Origin: an uncultured Lachnospiraceae bacterium
GTDB taxonomy: Bacteria > Bacillota_A > Clostridia > Lachnospirales > Lachnospiraceae
NCBI GenBank assembly: GCA_900553635.1
Contig: USDU01000057.1
Span: 1-12,252, forward strand
Direction: 5' to 3'
DNA length: 12,252 nt
In this document: piece by piece, positions 6,209 through 12,252 of the stretch
Layout: each line of letters opens with the position of its first letter
How positions within the stretch are numbered: the first letter of the stretch is position 1
Position numbers and translations under genes: made by a program
The notes under the pieces: generated by a model
What the model was told of the DNA's origin: nothing
The model's input: the letters and a program-made list of their open reading frames with translations, nothing else
The model's database searches: none

Positions 6209-6928
6209 ATGGAAATTACAGATATACATTGTCACATTTTGCCGGGAATGGACGACGGCGCGAAGGATGAAGAAGAGAGCCTGGCCCTGGTGCGGATGGC
6301 CTGGGAGCAGGGCGTCGAAGCCTTTATAGCCACGCCCCATTATTCCAGACAGTTCCGTAACGACTGCCCGGAACGCATTCGGGAGAAATGCGAAAAACTG
6401 GAAAAAGAAGCACGGGAAACCATCGCATCGGAGATCCGGATTTATCCCGGCCAGGAGATCTGCTGGGAAGAGAGCATTCCGGAAAAACTGGACAGGGGAG
6501 AACTTCTCACCCTGGCAGACAGCTCCTACGTGCTGGTGGAATATCTGCCCTCCGTGTCCTACGGAGCTCTGTTCCGGAGCCTGCGGACTCTGCGCCTGGA
6601 GGGCTACCTTCCCATACTGGCCCATGCAGAGCGCTACGGAGCGCTGCGGACAGAAGGCCTGGAGGAGCTGACAGAAGCAGGCGTCTGCATCCAGATGAAT
6701 TATGGCAGCATCGGCACGAGTCTTTTCGATAAGGATCAGCGCTGGTGCAGAAAGCAGCTGAAAGAGGGCAATATCCATTTTCTGGGAACCGACATGCACA
6801 GCGTTCACAGGAGACCGCCCCGGGTGGCCGAGGCCATGAAATGGCTGGAGACACATCTTAGTGGGGAAGAGCTTTCACGGATATGCCGGGATCACGCCGG
6901 ACAGGTGCTGACCAATCAGAATCTATAG
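6209..6928 (+). CDS. cpsB: CpsB/CapC-type PHP-domain phosphotyrosine-protein phosphatase
   Basis: This family of manganese-dependent phosphatases removes phosphate from the tyrosine kinase CpsD and so tunes capsule or exopolysaccharide output; it acts in the cytoplasm. The PHP metal ligands are all visible in the 239-aa product: His7 and His9 in DIHCHILPGMDDG, His44 in ATPHY, Glu83 in GQEI, His139 in LAHAERY, and Asp195 with His197 in GTDMHS. Length is typical. The ribosome binding site is poor (AAGG about 10 bp upstream of ATG 6209), so translation of the first operon gene may be weak or controlled. cpsC starts 16 bp after the stop, and the gene order cpsB-cpsC-cpsD matches streptococcal and clostridial polysaccharide loci. 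Confidence 0.93.
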   Translation: MEITDIHCHILPGMDDGAKDEEESLALVRMAWEQGVEAFIATPHYSRQFRNDCPERIREKCEKLEKEARETIASEIRIYPGQEICWEESIPEKLDRGELLTLADSSYVLVEYLPSVSYGALFRSLRTLRLEGYLPILAHAERYGALRTEGLEELTEAGVCIQMNYGSIGTSLFDKDQRWCRKQLKEGNIHFLGTDMHSVHRRPPRVAEAMKWLETHLSGEELSRICRDHAGQVLTNQNL

Positions 6929-6944
6929 AGGGGATACATAAGAG

Positions 6945-7682
6945 ATGGAAAAAAGACAGAATGAAGTGATAGAAATCGATCTGCTGGAGCTTTTCTACGC
7001 ACTGAAAAAGCAGATCCTGTGGATTATACTGGCAGCGATCGTAGGTGGAACCCTGGCATTTGCGGGCACGAAGCTTCTGATGACGCCCATGTACGAGTCC
7101 ACCACCACCATGCTGGTCCTGACTAAGGAGACCACTCTCTCCTCGCTGGCGGATCTGCAGATGGGCACCCAGCTGACCAACGACTATGAGATCCTGACCG
7201 TCAGCCGTCAGGTACTGGAGCGGGTCATCGACGACCTGAACCTGGATATGGAGTATGAAGATCTGAAAGACAGCGTACAGATCAGCAATCCGTCCGACAG
7301 CCGGATCATGGAGATTACCGTGACGTATCCGAGCCCGAAGATGGCCAAGGAGATCGTGGACGATATCGCAGCTGTGACCTCGGAATTCATCGGAGACAAG
7401 ATGGAGGGCGTTCCCCCGAAGATCATCGACGAGGGCGAAGTGCCGGATCATAAGTCCAGCCCCAGCACCATGAAAAATACAGCCCTGGGCATTCTTTTAG
7501 GCATCGTCATAAGCTGCGGCGTCGTAACCCTGTACACCGTCATGGATGACACCGTGAAGTCCGAGGAGGATATCGAGAAATACTTGGGTATCCCGACCCT
7601 GGCCAGCGTGCCCGACCGTAAGGACTACATCACAGGCAAGAAAAAGAAAACGAAGAAAAGCAAACCGGCCAAAAAGCGGTAG
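6945..7682 (+). CDS. cpsC: Wzz-like polysaccharide chain-length regulator / tyrosine-kinase adaptor CpsC
   Basis: CpsC-type proteins span the membrane twice, expose a loop outside the cell, and activate the cytoplasmic kinase CpsD through their C-terminal tail, thereby setting polymer length and export. The 245-aa product has a cytoplasmic start with IDLLELFYALKKQ (Wzz motif), TM1 at about 23-42, an extracellular loop of about 130 residues containing LTNDYEILTVSRQVLERVI, the pre-TM2 proline motif near 167-174 (PDHKSSPS), and TM2 at about 178-199. The cytoplasmic tail of about 45 residues ends in a very basic Lys-rich stretch (231-245), somewhat longer and more basic than usual. The ribosome binding site GAGGGG is rather far (about 11 bp) from ATG 6945. 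cpsD follows after 15 bp. Confidence 0.93.
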   Translation: MEKRQNEVIEIDLLELFYALKKQILWIILAAIVGGTLAFAGTKLLMTPMYESTTTMLVLTKETTLSSLADLQMGTQLTNDYEILTVSRQVLERVIDDLNLDMEYEDLKDSVQISNPSDSRIMEITVTYPSPKMAKEIVDDIAAVTSEFIGDKMEGVPPKIIDEGEVPDHKSSPSTMKNTALGILLGIVISCGVVTLYTVMDDTVKSEEDIEKYLGIPTLASVPDRKDYITGKKKKTKKSKPAKKR

Positions 7683-7697
7683 CAGGAGGACAGACAG

Positions 7698-8408
7698 ATG
7701 GCATCAGATAGAAAAGTGGTCATGATAGATCCGAAAAAAGCGGACAGCCTTTATGAAGAGGCCATAAAAACCCTGCGTACCAACCTGCAGTTTGCCGGAA
7801 GAGGGATACAGGTCATTCTCGCCACCAGCTGCTACCCCAACGAGGGAAAGAGCGACGTCGCCTTCCAGCTGGCCCGTGAGATTGGAAATATGGGAAAACG
7901 CGTTTTATTCCTGGATGCGGATATCCGGAAATCCATGCTGGTAAGCCGCTATCAGGTGAAGCAGAAAGGCATCACCGGACTGTCCCACTATCTGTGCGGA
8001 CAGGCGGACCCGGAGTACCTGTGCTATGAGAGCAATTTCCCGAACCTGGACATTATCTTTGCGGGACGGAGCGTCCCGAACCCCTCGGAGCTTCTGGAGG
8101 ACGAAGCCATGGGCAATCTGATCCAGAGCCTGCGCTCCCGGTATGACTTTATCATCCTGGACGCGCCGCCGGTCTTAAGCGTCAGCGACGCCCTGATTGC
8201 GGCGAAGTGGTGCGACGGCGTGATTCTCGTTGTAGAGAGCAAGAAGGTCAGCTACAAGGCGCTGCAGCGTGTGAAGAAGCAGATTGAGCAGACTGGCTGT
8301 AAGATTCTGGGAGCTGTGCTCAACAAGGTGGATATGCAGCAGGATACCTATTACAGTAAATATTACGGACACTACGGATATTATAATGGCTATGGAAATA
8401 CGAAGTAA
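7698..8408 (+). CDS. cpsD: Bacterial tyrosine kinase CpsD (BY-kinase, CapB family)
   Basis: This is an ATP-dependent autokinase that works with CpsC and controls polysaccharide assembly; CpsB would reverse it. In the 236-aa product Walker A reads SCYPNEGKS at 44-52, Walker A' LFLDADIRKS at 70-79 and Walker B ILDAPP at 153-158. The C-terminus is the typical tyrosine cluster: eight Tyr between 218 and 232. Two Walker A positions are unusual: Asn48 where most relatives have Gly, and Asp53 where Thr or Ser normally follows the GKS. AGGAGGA at 7684-7690, 7 bp before ATG, is the strongest ribosome binding site of the operon. Its end overlaps the next gene by 23 bp, so translation of the two is probably coupled. 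Confidence 0.93.
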   Translation: MASDRKVVMIDPKKADSLYEEAIKTLRTNLQFAGRGIQVILATSCYPNEGKSDVAFQLAREIGNMGKRVLFLDADIRKSMLVSRYQVKQKGITGLSHYLCGQADPEYLCYESNFPNLDIIFAGRSVPNPSELLEDEAMGNLIQSLRSRYDFIILDAPPVLSVSDALIAAKWCDGVILVVESKKVSYKALQRVKKQIEQTGCKILGAVLNKVDMQQDTYYSKYYGHYGYYNGYGNTK

Positions 8409-9378
8409 AAAGCTATGGAAAATGGTAGGACTCCTGGCATTGTCAGCGGCGCTCCTGAGCGGCTGCGGCAAGCCAAAAGCCGAACCGGCGGAAGCGGAAG
8501 TGGAGGACGTACTGGAAGAGACGGACGATACCGGAGATTACCGGACCGTCACCTGGCAGGGAACCACATACAAATACAACGATCATCTGAGTAATTTTCT
8601 GTTCCTGGGCGTCGATACCCGGGAAAAGGCAGAGACCGAGACAGGCAGTGCGGACGCAGGGCAGTCAGACGCCCTGTATCTCATAAGCTGGGACCGGGTA
8701 GATAATCAGGTCACCCTGATATCTATCCCCCGAGACACCATGACGCCCATCGAAGTATTTGACCAGAACGGCGGCTCCTTAGGACTCACCGAGAACCATA
8801 TCAGCCTGGCCTACGGCTACGGCGACGGCGGCTTCAAGAGCCTGGAGCTCTCGAAAAATGCGGTGTCGAGCCTGCTCTACGGCATGCCCATCCAGGGCGT
8901 CTGCGCCATGAGCCTGGACGGAATCCCCGAGCTTCTTCGAAGCTTCGGCGATGTGACCGTCACCGTTCCCAATGACAGTCTGGCGGAGCGCTATCCGGAA
9001 TTCCGGGAGGGCGCGGAGGCGACCATCACCCCGGAGCACGCGGAGATCTTCCTGCGGAGCCGGGACATCGGCGTCAGCCAGTCGGCCATTACCCGCATGG
9101 AGCGCCAGCAGGCCTTCCTGGACGCCTTCGGTAATGCAGCCGCTGCAGACCCGTCCAAGGTTACAAAGCTCTACGAAGACCTGATGCCCTATCTGGTCAC
9201 CAGCATCAGCAATGACTGGTTTGTGAAGCTCATGGAAGCACTTTCCACAGGCGAGACCGTGGAGCGCTGGACGATTCCGGGCGAGGGCGTGGAGGGCGAA
9301 CAGTACGACGAGTACCATGTGGATAACGGCGCCCTGTATCAGAAGATTCTGGAGACATTTTATAAAAAGGCGGAATAG
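8386..9378 (+). CDS. LytR-CpsA-Psr (LCP) family protein with lipoprotein signal
   Basis: LCP proteins transfer lipid-linked glycopolymers such as capsule or teichoic acids to peptidoglycan outside the membrane. From ATG 8386 the product is 330 aa. Residues 11-26 are hydrophobic and end in LLSGC (Cys27), a clear lipobox, so a lipoprotein is predicted. LCP landmarks: FLFLGVDTR at 71-79, QSDALYLISWD at 93-103, SIPRD at 113-117, and the Arg-rich block with RSRD at 224-227 and TRMERQQAF at 236-244. An ATG at 8392 is equally possible; an in-frame ATG at 8284 lies deep in cpsD and would bury the lipobox. The start has no good ribosome binding site, consistent with coupling to cpsD. Most LCP proteins have a TM anchor instead of a lipobox. 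Confidence 0.88.
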   Translation: MAMEIRSKKLWKMVGLLALSAALLSGCGKPKAEPAEAEVEDVLEETDDTGDYRTVTWQGTTYKYNDHLSNFLFLGVDTREKAETETGSADAGQSDALYLISWDRVDNQVTLISIPRDTMTPIEVFDQNGGSLGLTENHISLAYGYGDGGFKSLELSKNAVSSLLYGMPIQGVCAMSLDGIPELLRSFGDVTVTVPNDSLAERYPEFREGAEATITPEHAEIFLRSRDIGVSQSAITRMERQQAFLDAFGNAAAADPSKVTKLYEDLMPYLVTSISNDWFVKLMEALSTGETVERWTIPGEGVEGEQYDEYHVDNGALYQKILETFYKKAE

Positions 9379-9384
9379 AACGCT

Positions 9385-10149
9385 ATGAAGAAGAAATATA
9401 TCGCGTACCTTCTCGGCGCGGCAGCCATCCTGTGCCTGGTCGTGGGCGGCGTCAAGCTGGTAAGAGAGCAGAAGGCCGGAGAAGAGTACGAGGAGCTTCG
9501 GGAAGAGGCAAAGACAGAAGAACCGGAAACCGTGGAAGCGGAGCCGGAGGAAGAGAGAGAACCGCTGGATATCCCGGTGGATTTCGAAGCCCTGCAGGCG
9601 GAAAATCCGGATATCTACGCCTGGATCACCATCCCGGGCACCAACGTGGATTACCCCATCCTGCAGCGGGAGGGCGATAACGGCTATTACCTGAACCACA
9701 GCGTAGACGGAGCCGGGAGCATCGCCGGGGCCATCTTCACCGAGGACTATAACAGCAAGGACTTTACCGATCCGAATACCATCATCTACGGCCACAACAT
9801 GAAGAACGGAAGCATGTTCCGTACCCTTCACAACTACAGTGACCGGGAGTTTTTCGATAACAACAGAGATATCACCATCTACATGCCGGATAAAATCCTG
9901 CATTACACCATTTTCGCGGCATATCTCTACGACAGCCGGCATCTGATGCTGAGCTTTGATTTCAAGGACCCGGACGTATTCCGGGCGTATCTCGACAGTG
10001 TCCGGAACATCCGCGACATGAACGCCTTTGTAGACACCGATATCCCGGTGACCGAGGAGGATAAGATTATCACCCTCTCCACCTGCTACAAGGGCCAGGC
10101 AGACCGACGATACCTGGTACAAGCTGTACTGGTATCTATAGAATCTTAA
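9385..10149 (+). CDS. srtB: Class B sortase
   Basis: This membrane-bound transpeptidase cleaves a sorting motif and links surface proteins to peptidoglycan. The 254-aa product has an N-terminal signal anchor (about 5-24), an acidic Glu-rich spacer (about 31-60) and a sortase domain from about 66. Class B hallmarks are DIYAWITIPGTNVDYPIL, GAIFTEDYNSKDF and IIYGHNM. Catalytic residues: His137 in YGHN, Cys234 in LSTC and Arg242 in DRRYLV. It starts 6 bp after the LCP stop with AAGGCGGAA upstream, and is followed 23 bp later by a gene whose product ends in a sorting signal of the SPKTG form. In Clostridioides difficile SrtB recognises (S/P)PxTG motifs, so the neighbour is the obvious substrate. 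Confidence 0.93.
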   Translation: MKKKYIAYLLGAAAILCLVVGGVKLVREQKAGEEYEELREEAKTEEPETVEAEPEEEREPLDIPVDFEALQAENPDIYAWITIPGTNVDYPILQREGDNGYYLNHSVDGAGSIAGAIFTEDYNSKDFTDPNTIIYGHNMKNGSMFRTLHNYSDREFFDNNRDITIYMPDKILHYTIFAAYLYDSRHLMLSFDFKDPDVFRAYLDSVRNIRDMNAFVDTDIPVTEEDKIITLSTCYKGQADRRYLVQAVLVSIES

Positions 10150-10172
10150 GAAAGGATATGGAGGTAAGAAAC

Positions 10173-10793
10173 ATGAGAAAGAAGATTCTTGCAACACTGA
10201 TGATTGTTGGACTTCTGGCAGCTCAGACTCTGACCGTATGCGCAGCAGGCAGCGCAGTTACAGGCGTAACTGTAAGCTCTGGCTACACAGTAGCGATCGA
10301 TGCGAAGAACGGCGAGGAGAAGAACCTGACCGAAATGGTTAAGAATTCTCCGGAAGAGGTAAAGAAGGCTGTAGAGGGCAAGACTGCTCTTACTCCGGTT
10401 ATGGATGTAAAGGCTGACGGCGCTCAGAAGGATGCGAACGGCAAGTACGTTGTAACCTTCAACGTTCAGAACCTGACCAGCTCCGTAAAGAACGTAACCG
10501 TTCTTCACTTCAACGGAACTGCATGGGAAGTAGTAGAGTCCAGCTTCGATGCAGCAGCCAAGACTGTAACTGCCAAGTTCGCAAGCCTGTCTCCGGTTGT
10601 AGTTGTCGCTGACACAGGCAGCAGCAACGGCGGAAACGGCGGAAGCAGCTCTTCCAGCAGCTCCAGCAGCAGTTCTTCCTCATCCGCAGCAGCTTCTCCG
10701 AAGACCGGAGCAGCATCTGACTGGATGATGTGGATCGGCGCAGCAGTTGTTCTTGGAGCAGCTTCTGTAGCACTGAAGAAGAAAGAGGCTTAA
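10173..10793 (+). CDS. Sortase-anchored surface protein with Ser-rich linker and SPKTG signal
   Basis: This 206-aa exported protein is probably covalently wall-linked by the adjacent sortase. A signal peptide covers residues 1-25 (cleavage near CAAG). The mature part (about 26-146) looks like an all-beta domain with KYVVTFNVQNL and VTVLHFNGTAWEVV; I do not recognise its family. A linker with Gly/Asn and 14 consecutive Ser (158-171) precedes SPKTG (175-179), a hydrophobic segment (184-201) and the tail KKKEA, the complete cell-wall sorting layout. ATG 10173 is chosen over 10158 because GGAGG at 10160-10164 lies 8 bp before it. Val codons are nearly all GTA or GTT (one GTC, no GTG), unlike srtB but like rpsO and pnp, suggesting very high expression. 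The 14 Ser codons are mixed, so slippage is unlikely. Confidence 0.88.
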   Translation: MRKKILATLMIVGLLAAQTLTVCAAGSAVTGVTVSSGYTVAIDAKNGEEKNLTEMVKNSPEEVKKAVEGKTALTPVMDVKADGAQKDANGKYVVTFNVQNLTSSVKNVTVLHFNGTAWEVVESSFDAAAKTVTAKFASLSPVVVVADTGSSNGGNGGSSSSSSSSSSSSSSAAASPKTGAASDWMMWIGAAVVLGAASVALKKKEA

Positions 10794-10816
10794 TCTAAGC
10801 CAGATGAGGGGATGGA

Positions 10817-10852
10817 ACAGAGGAGCTTTGAGCTTTTAAGAAGCTCCCCTGT
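10817..10852 (+). repeat. Hairpin just after the SPKTG gene
   Basis: ACAGAGGAGCTT at 10817-10828 pairs with AAGCTCCCCTGT at 10841-10852 with a single A-C mismatch and a 12-nt loop. The absence of a T-run argues against intrinsic termination; it may protect the 3' end of the abundant upstream message from exonucleases. Confidence 0.5.
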
Positions 10853-10895
10853 CCTGGACCTGAACATGAGATGAATATTCCGGGAAACCTTTCCT

Positions 10896-11048
10896 ATGAA
10901 AAGACCTTTGCAGGTTCAGTCAAATCTCATTATGATGGTTTTTAGGAGTACTTATATAGAGGAACAGATAGGAAAAATCATGATAATAAGGTTTGAGGAA
11001 AGGCCTGTGGATGTAAGGGAGAGACATTCACGGGCTAAATTTTTGTGA
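10896..11048 (+). CDS. Doubtful 50-codon ORF in the leader of the dehydratase gene
   Basis: The frame from ATG 10896 (MKRPLQVQSNL...) runs to TGA 11046-11048. An internal in-frame ATG at 10980, with AGATAGGA upstream, gives a 22-residue Arg-rich peptide whose codons cross the terminator hairpin at 11002-11036. ATG 10896 itself has no good ribosome binding site. No family is recognised, and chance is a real explanation. A leader peptide whose translation affects the hairpin is the alternative. Confidence 0.15.
   Translation: MKRPLQVQSNLIMMVFRSTYIEEQIGKIMIIRFEERPVDVRERHSRAKFL
11002..11044 (+). terminator. Terminator-like hairpin before the dehydratase gene
   Basis: GGCCTGTGGATGT at 11002-11014 pairs over 13 positions (three G-U) with ACATTCACGGGCT at 11024-11036 around a 9-nt loop. 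AAA and five T (11040-11044) follow. The three A between stem and T-run make it less than ideal. It would lower transcription into the gene at 11098 relative to the genes before it, or serve as an attenuator. Confidence 0.55.
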
Positions 11049-11097
11049 AAAAACACCAGTTACGGATAAAAATGAGGGCAGTACAGGGAGATAAATT

Positions 11098-12252
11098 ATG
11101 AGTGAAAAAGCAAAGAGACAGCGAAAAATTGAGCACTGGCAAATTGTGACGGTGCTGTTGATGATATATGATTTTCTTGCAGTGACCGTATCTTATTTTG
11201 CAGCATTGTGGATTCGGTTTGACTGTAGATATGCGAGCATTCCCGGAGAATATCTGAAGCCGTTCTATCAGACGATTCTGATCTATGCGATTTTTTGTGT
11301 ATTTGTATTTTGGGTACTGCGTTTGTATAAGAGCATCTGGCGGTTTGCCAGCTACACAGAGCTGATCCGGATCATTTTTGCTACAGCTATCACAGGCATT
11401 GTAAATATGGCTGCTATGCTTCTTTTTGTTAAGCGTATGCCGATCTCCTACTTTATATTTGGAGTATTTCTGCAGTTTGGCCTGACACTGGGAATCCGTT
11501 TCGCTTACCGCTTTGTACTGCTTCTGCGAGGCAGAAAGGCCAAAAATGCAGGGTATGAGAAGCGCGTCATGCTCATCGGAGCCGGAAGCGCAGGGCAGAT
11601 GATTTTTCGTGATATCAAGCATGCGAAAGAGACTAGCGAAAAGGTCTACTGCTTCATTGATGATAATGAAAATAAGTGGGGTAGATATATTGATAATGTG
11701 CCGGTTTTTGGTGGCAGAGAGCATATCATGGAGGCTGTAGAAAAGTTTGGCATTGAGAAGATCTACGTGGCAATTCCAAGCGCGAAGCCTGAGGATAAAC
11801 GTGATATTTTACGCATCTGCAATGAGACATCCTGTGAGCTGATGAACCTGCCGGGTATGTATCAGCTGTATACCGGTGAGGTGACTGTCAGCAAGATGAA
11901 GCCGGTGCAGATCGAAGATCTGCTGGGCCGGGATCCGATTAAAACCGATATGGAAGGCGTGTTTAAGTATATTACCGGTAAGGTCATCATGGTGACCGGC
12001 GTCGGTTCCATCGGCTCCGAATTGGCGAGACAGATTGCGTCGCACCATCCGAAGCATCTGATTCTCTTCGATATCTATGAAAACAATGCATACGACATCC
12101 AGCAGGAGCTGCGGAAGAAATATCCGGAGCTGAACCTGGACACCATCATTGGTTCCGTTCGGGATAGCCGGAAGATCTTTCAGGTATTTGAGCAGTACCA
12201 CCCGGAGATCGTTTACCATGCGGCGGCACATAAGCATGTGCCCCTGATGGAA
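11098..12252 (+). CDS. Membrane nucleotide-sugar 4,6-dehydratase/epimerase, CapD/FlaA1/PglF type (3' end outside window)
   Basis: This is a polysaccharide biosynthesis enzyme, usually converting UDP-GlcNAc to a 4-keto-6-deoxy sugar for capsule or glycan building blocks. The 385 residues visible include four membrane segments (about 15-37, 58-76, 92-112, 117-137), a first Rossmann domain beginning with VMLIGAGSAGQ (G161-G166), and the catalytic SDR domain with a nucleotide loop VTGVGSIGSE at about 299-308 and the diagnostic VYHAAAHKHVPLME at the window edge. Relatives are about 600-640 aa, so the C-terminal third is missing. The glycine loop is one residue shorter than the usual TGAGGSIGSE. 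GGGAG at 11086-11090 lies 7 bp before ATG. The first ~700 bp are richer in A+T than the rest. Confidence 0.92.
   Translation, partial: MSEKAKRQRKIEHWQIVTVLLMIYDFLAVTVSYFAALWIRFDCRYASIPGEYLKPFYQTILIYAIFCVFVFWVLRLYKSIWRFASYTELIRIIFATAITGIVNMAAMLLFVKRMPISYFIFGVFLQFGLTLGIRFAYRFVLLLRGRKAKNAGYEKRVMLIGAGSAGQMIFRDIKHAKETSEKVYCFIDDNENKWGRYIDNVPVFGGREHIMEAVEKFGIEKIYVAIPSAKPEDKRDILRICNETSCELMNLPGMYQLYTGEVTVSKMKPVQIEDLLGRDPIKTDMEGVFKYITGKVIMVTGVGSIGSELARQIASHHPKHLILFDIYENNAYDIQQELRKKYPELNLDTIIGSVRDSRKIFQVFEQYHPEIVYHAAAHKHVPLME

Larger units (their letters stand above)
10794..11097 (+). other. 304-bp leader-like gap with several RNA structures
   Basis: No recognised gene lies here. Contents in order: a hairpin without T-run at 10817-10852; two interleaved complementary pairs (CTGAAC at 10860-10865 with GTTCAG at 10914-10919, ATGAGAT at 10867-10873 with ATCTCAT at 10924-10930), which if both formed would give a pseudoknot; a weak promoter-like pair TTATGA at 10930-10935 and TATATA at 10953-10958 with a 17-bp spacer; and a terminator hairpin at 11002-11044. 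The layout suggests a regulated leader of the downstream polysaccharide genes. I do not match it to a known riboswitch class. Confidence 0.4.

Noticed and set aside
8779..10197. 472-codon open frame on the minus strand opposite the LCP and sortase genes
   Set aside because: It spans two well-supported + strand genes, shows low-complexity hydrophobic composition and matches no family.
10680..10800. Ser-tract coding DNA as a slippage-prone repeat
   Set aside because: The 14 Ser codons mix AGC, TCT, TCC, AGT and TCA, so there is no long perfect repeat unit for strand slippage.
10812..10874. 20-codon frame starting at ATG 10812
   Set aside because: The GAGGGG upstream is only about 1 bp from the ATG, too close to act as a ribosome binding site, and the frame lies in a hairpin.
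1..12252. CRISPR arrays, tRNA genes, insertion-sequence ends, integrase or att sites
   Set aside because: I read both strands and saw no regularly spaced repeats, cloverleaf, transposase motif or paired terminal inverted repeats.

Overview
The window looks like a chromosomal segment from a Gram-positive, Clostridia-type bacterium, most probably Lachnospiraceae. The evidence is the order truB-ribF-...-rpsO-pnp, strong AGGAGG ribosome binding sites, TTGACA promoters, U-tailed intrinsic terminators, a class B sortase with an SPKTG substrate, and a Firmicutes-type CpsB/CpsC/CpsD set. The family placement is inference; no rRNA or other marker is present. All supported genes lie on the + strand. 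I see no tRNA, rRNA, CRISPR array, insertion sequence or prophage gene.

Left part (1-5928), housekeeping. The 3' end of truB (tRNA pseudouridine-55 synthase) is followed by ribF (riboflavin kinase/FAD synthetase) and a small membrane-anchored protein with an Mrr-type nuclease fold. A separate promoter then drives a secreted cell-wall hydrolase with two SH3 domains and an NlpC/P60 catalytic domain. Next come rpsO (ribosomal protein S15), with its own strong promoter and a structured leader, an intrinsic terminator, and pnp (polynucleotide phosphorylase) behind a long hairpin leader whose 3' arm can also pair with the pnp ribosome binding site. A near-perfect terminator closes pnp.

Middle (5929-6208), a regulatory gap. 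It holds a possible 45-codon small ORF with a good ribosome binding site, a 9-bp inverted repeat, a candidate extended -10 promoter, and a second terminator hairpin whose 3' arm is a run of nine G. Depending on which transcript is used, this hairpin either ends the small gene or attenuates the surface-polysaccharide operon that follows.

Right part (6209-12252), cell-surface polysaccharide and wall-anchoring operon. The order is cpsB (PHP-type phosphotyrosine phosphatase), cpsC (Wzz-like membrane adaptor), cpsD (bacterial tyrosine kinase), an LCP-family protein predicted to be a lipoprotein, a class B sortase, a small SPKTG-anchored Ser-linker surface protein, a 304-bp leader-like gap with another terminator hairpin, and the start of a large membrane CapD/FlaA1-type nucleotide-sugar dehydratase cut by the window end. 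CpsB/C/D would control chain length and export. The LCP protein would attach polymer to the wall. The sortase and its neighbouring substrate form a self-contained protein-anchoring pair inserted between capsule control and capsule synthesis. The substrate gene has the codon bias of rpsO and pnp, so its product is probably abundant. That embedded pair, with two attenuator-like hairpins in the same locus, is the most interesting organisation here.
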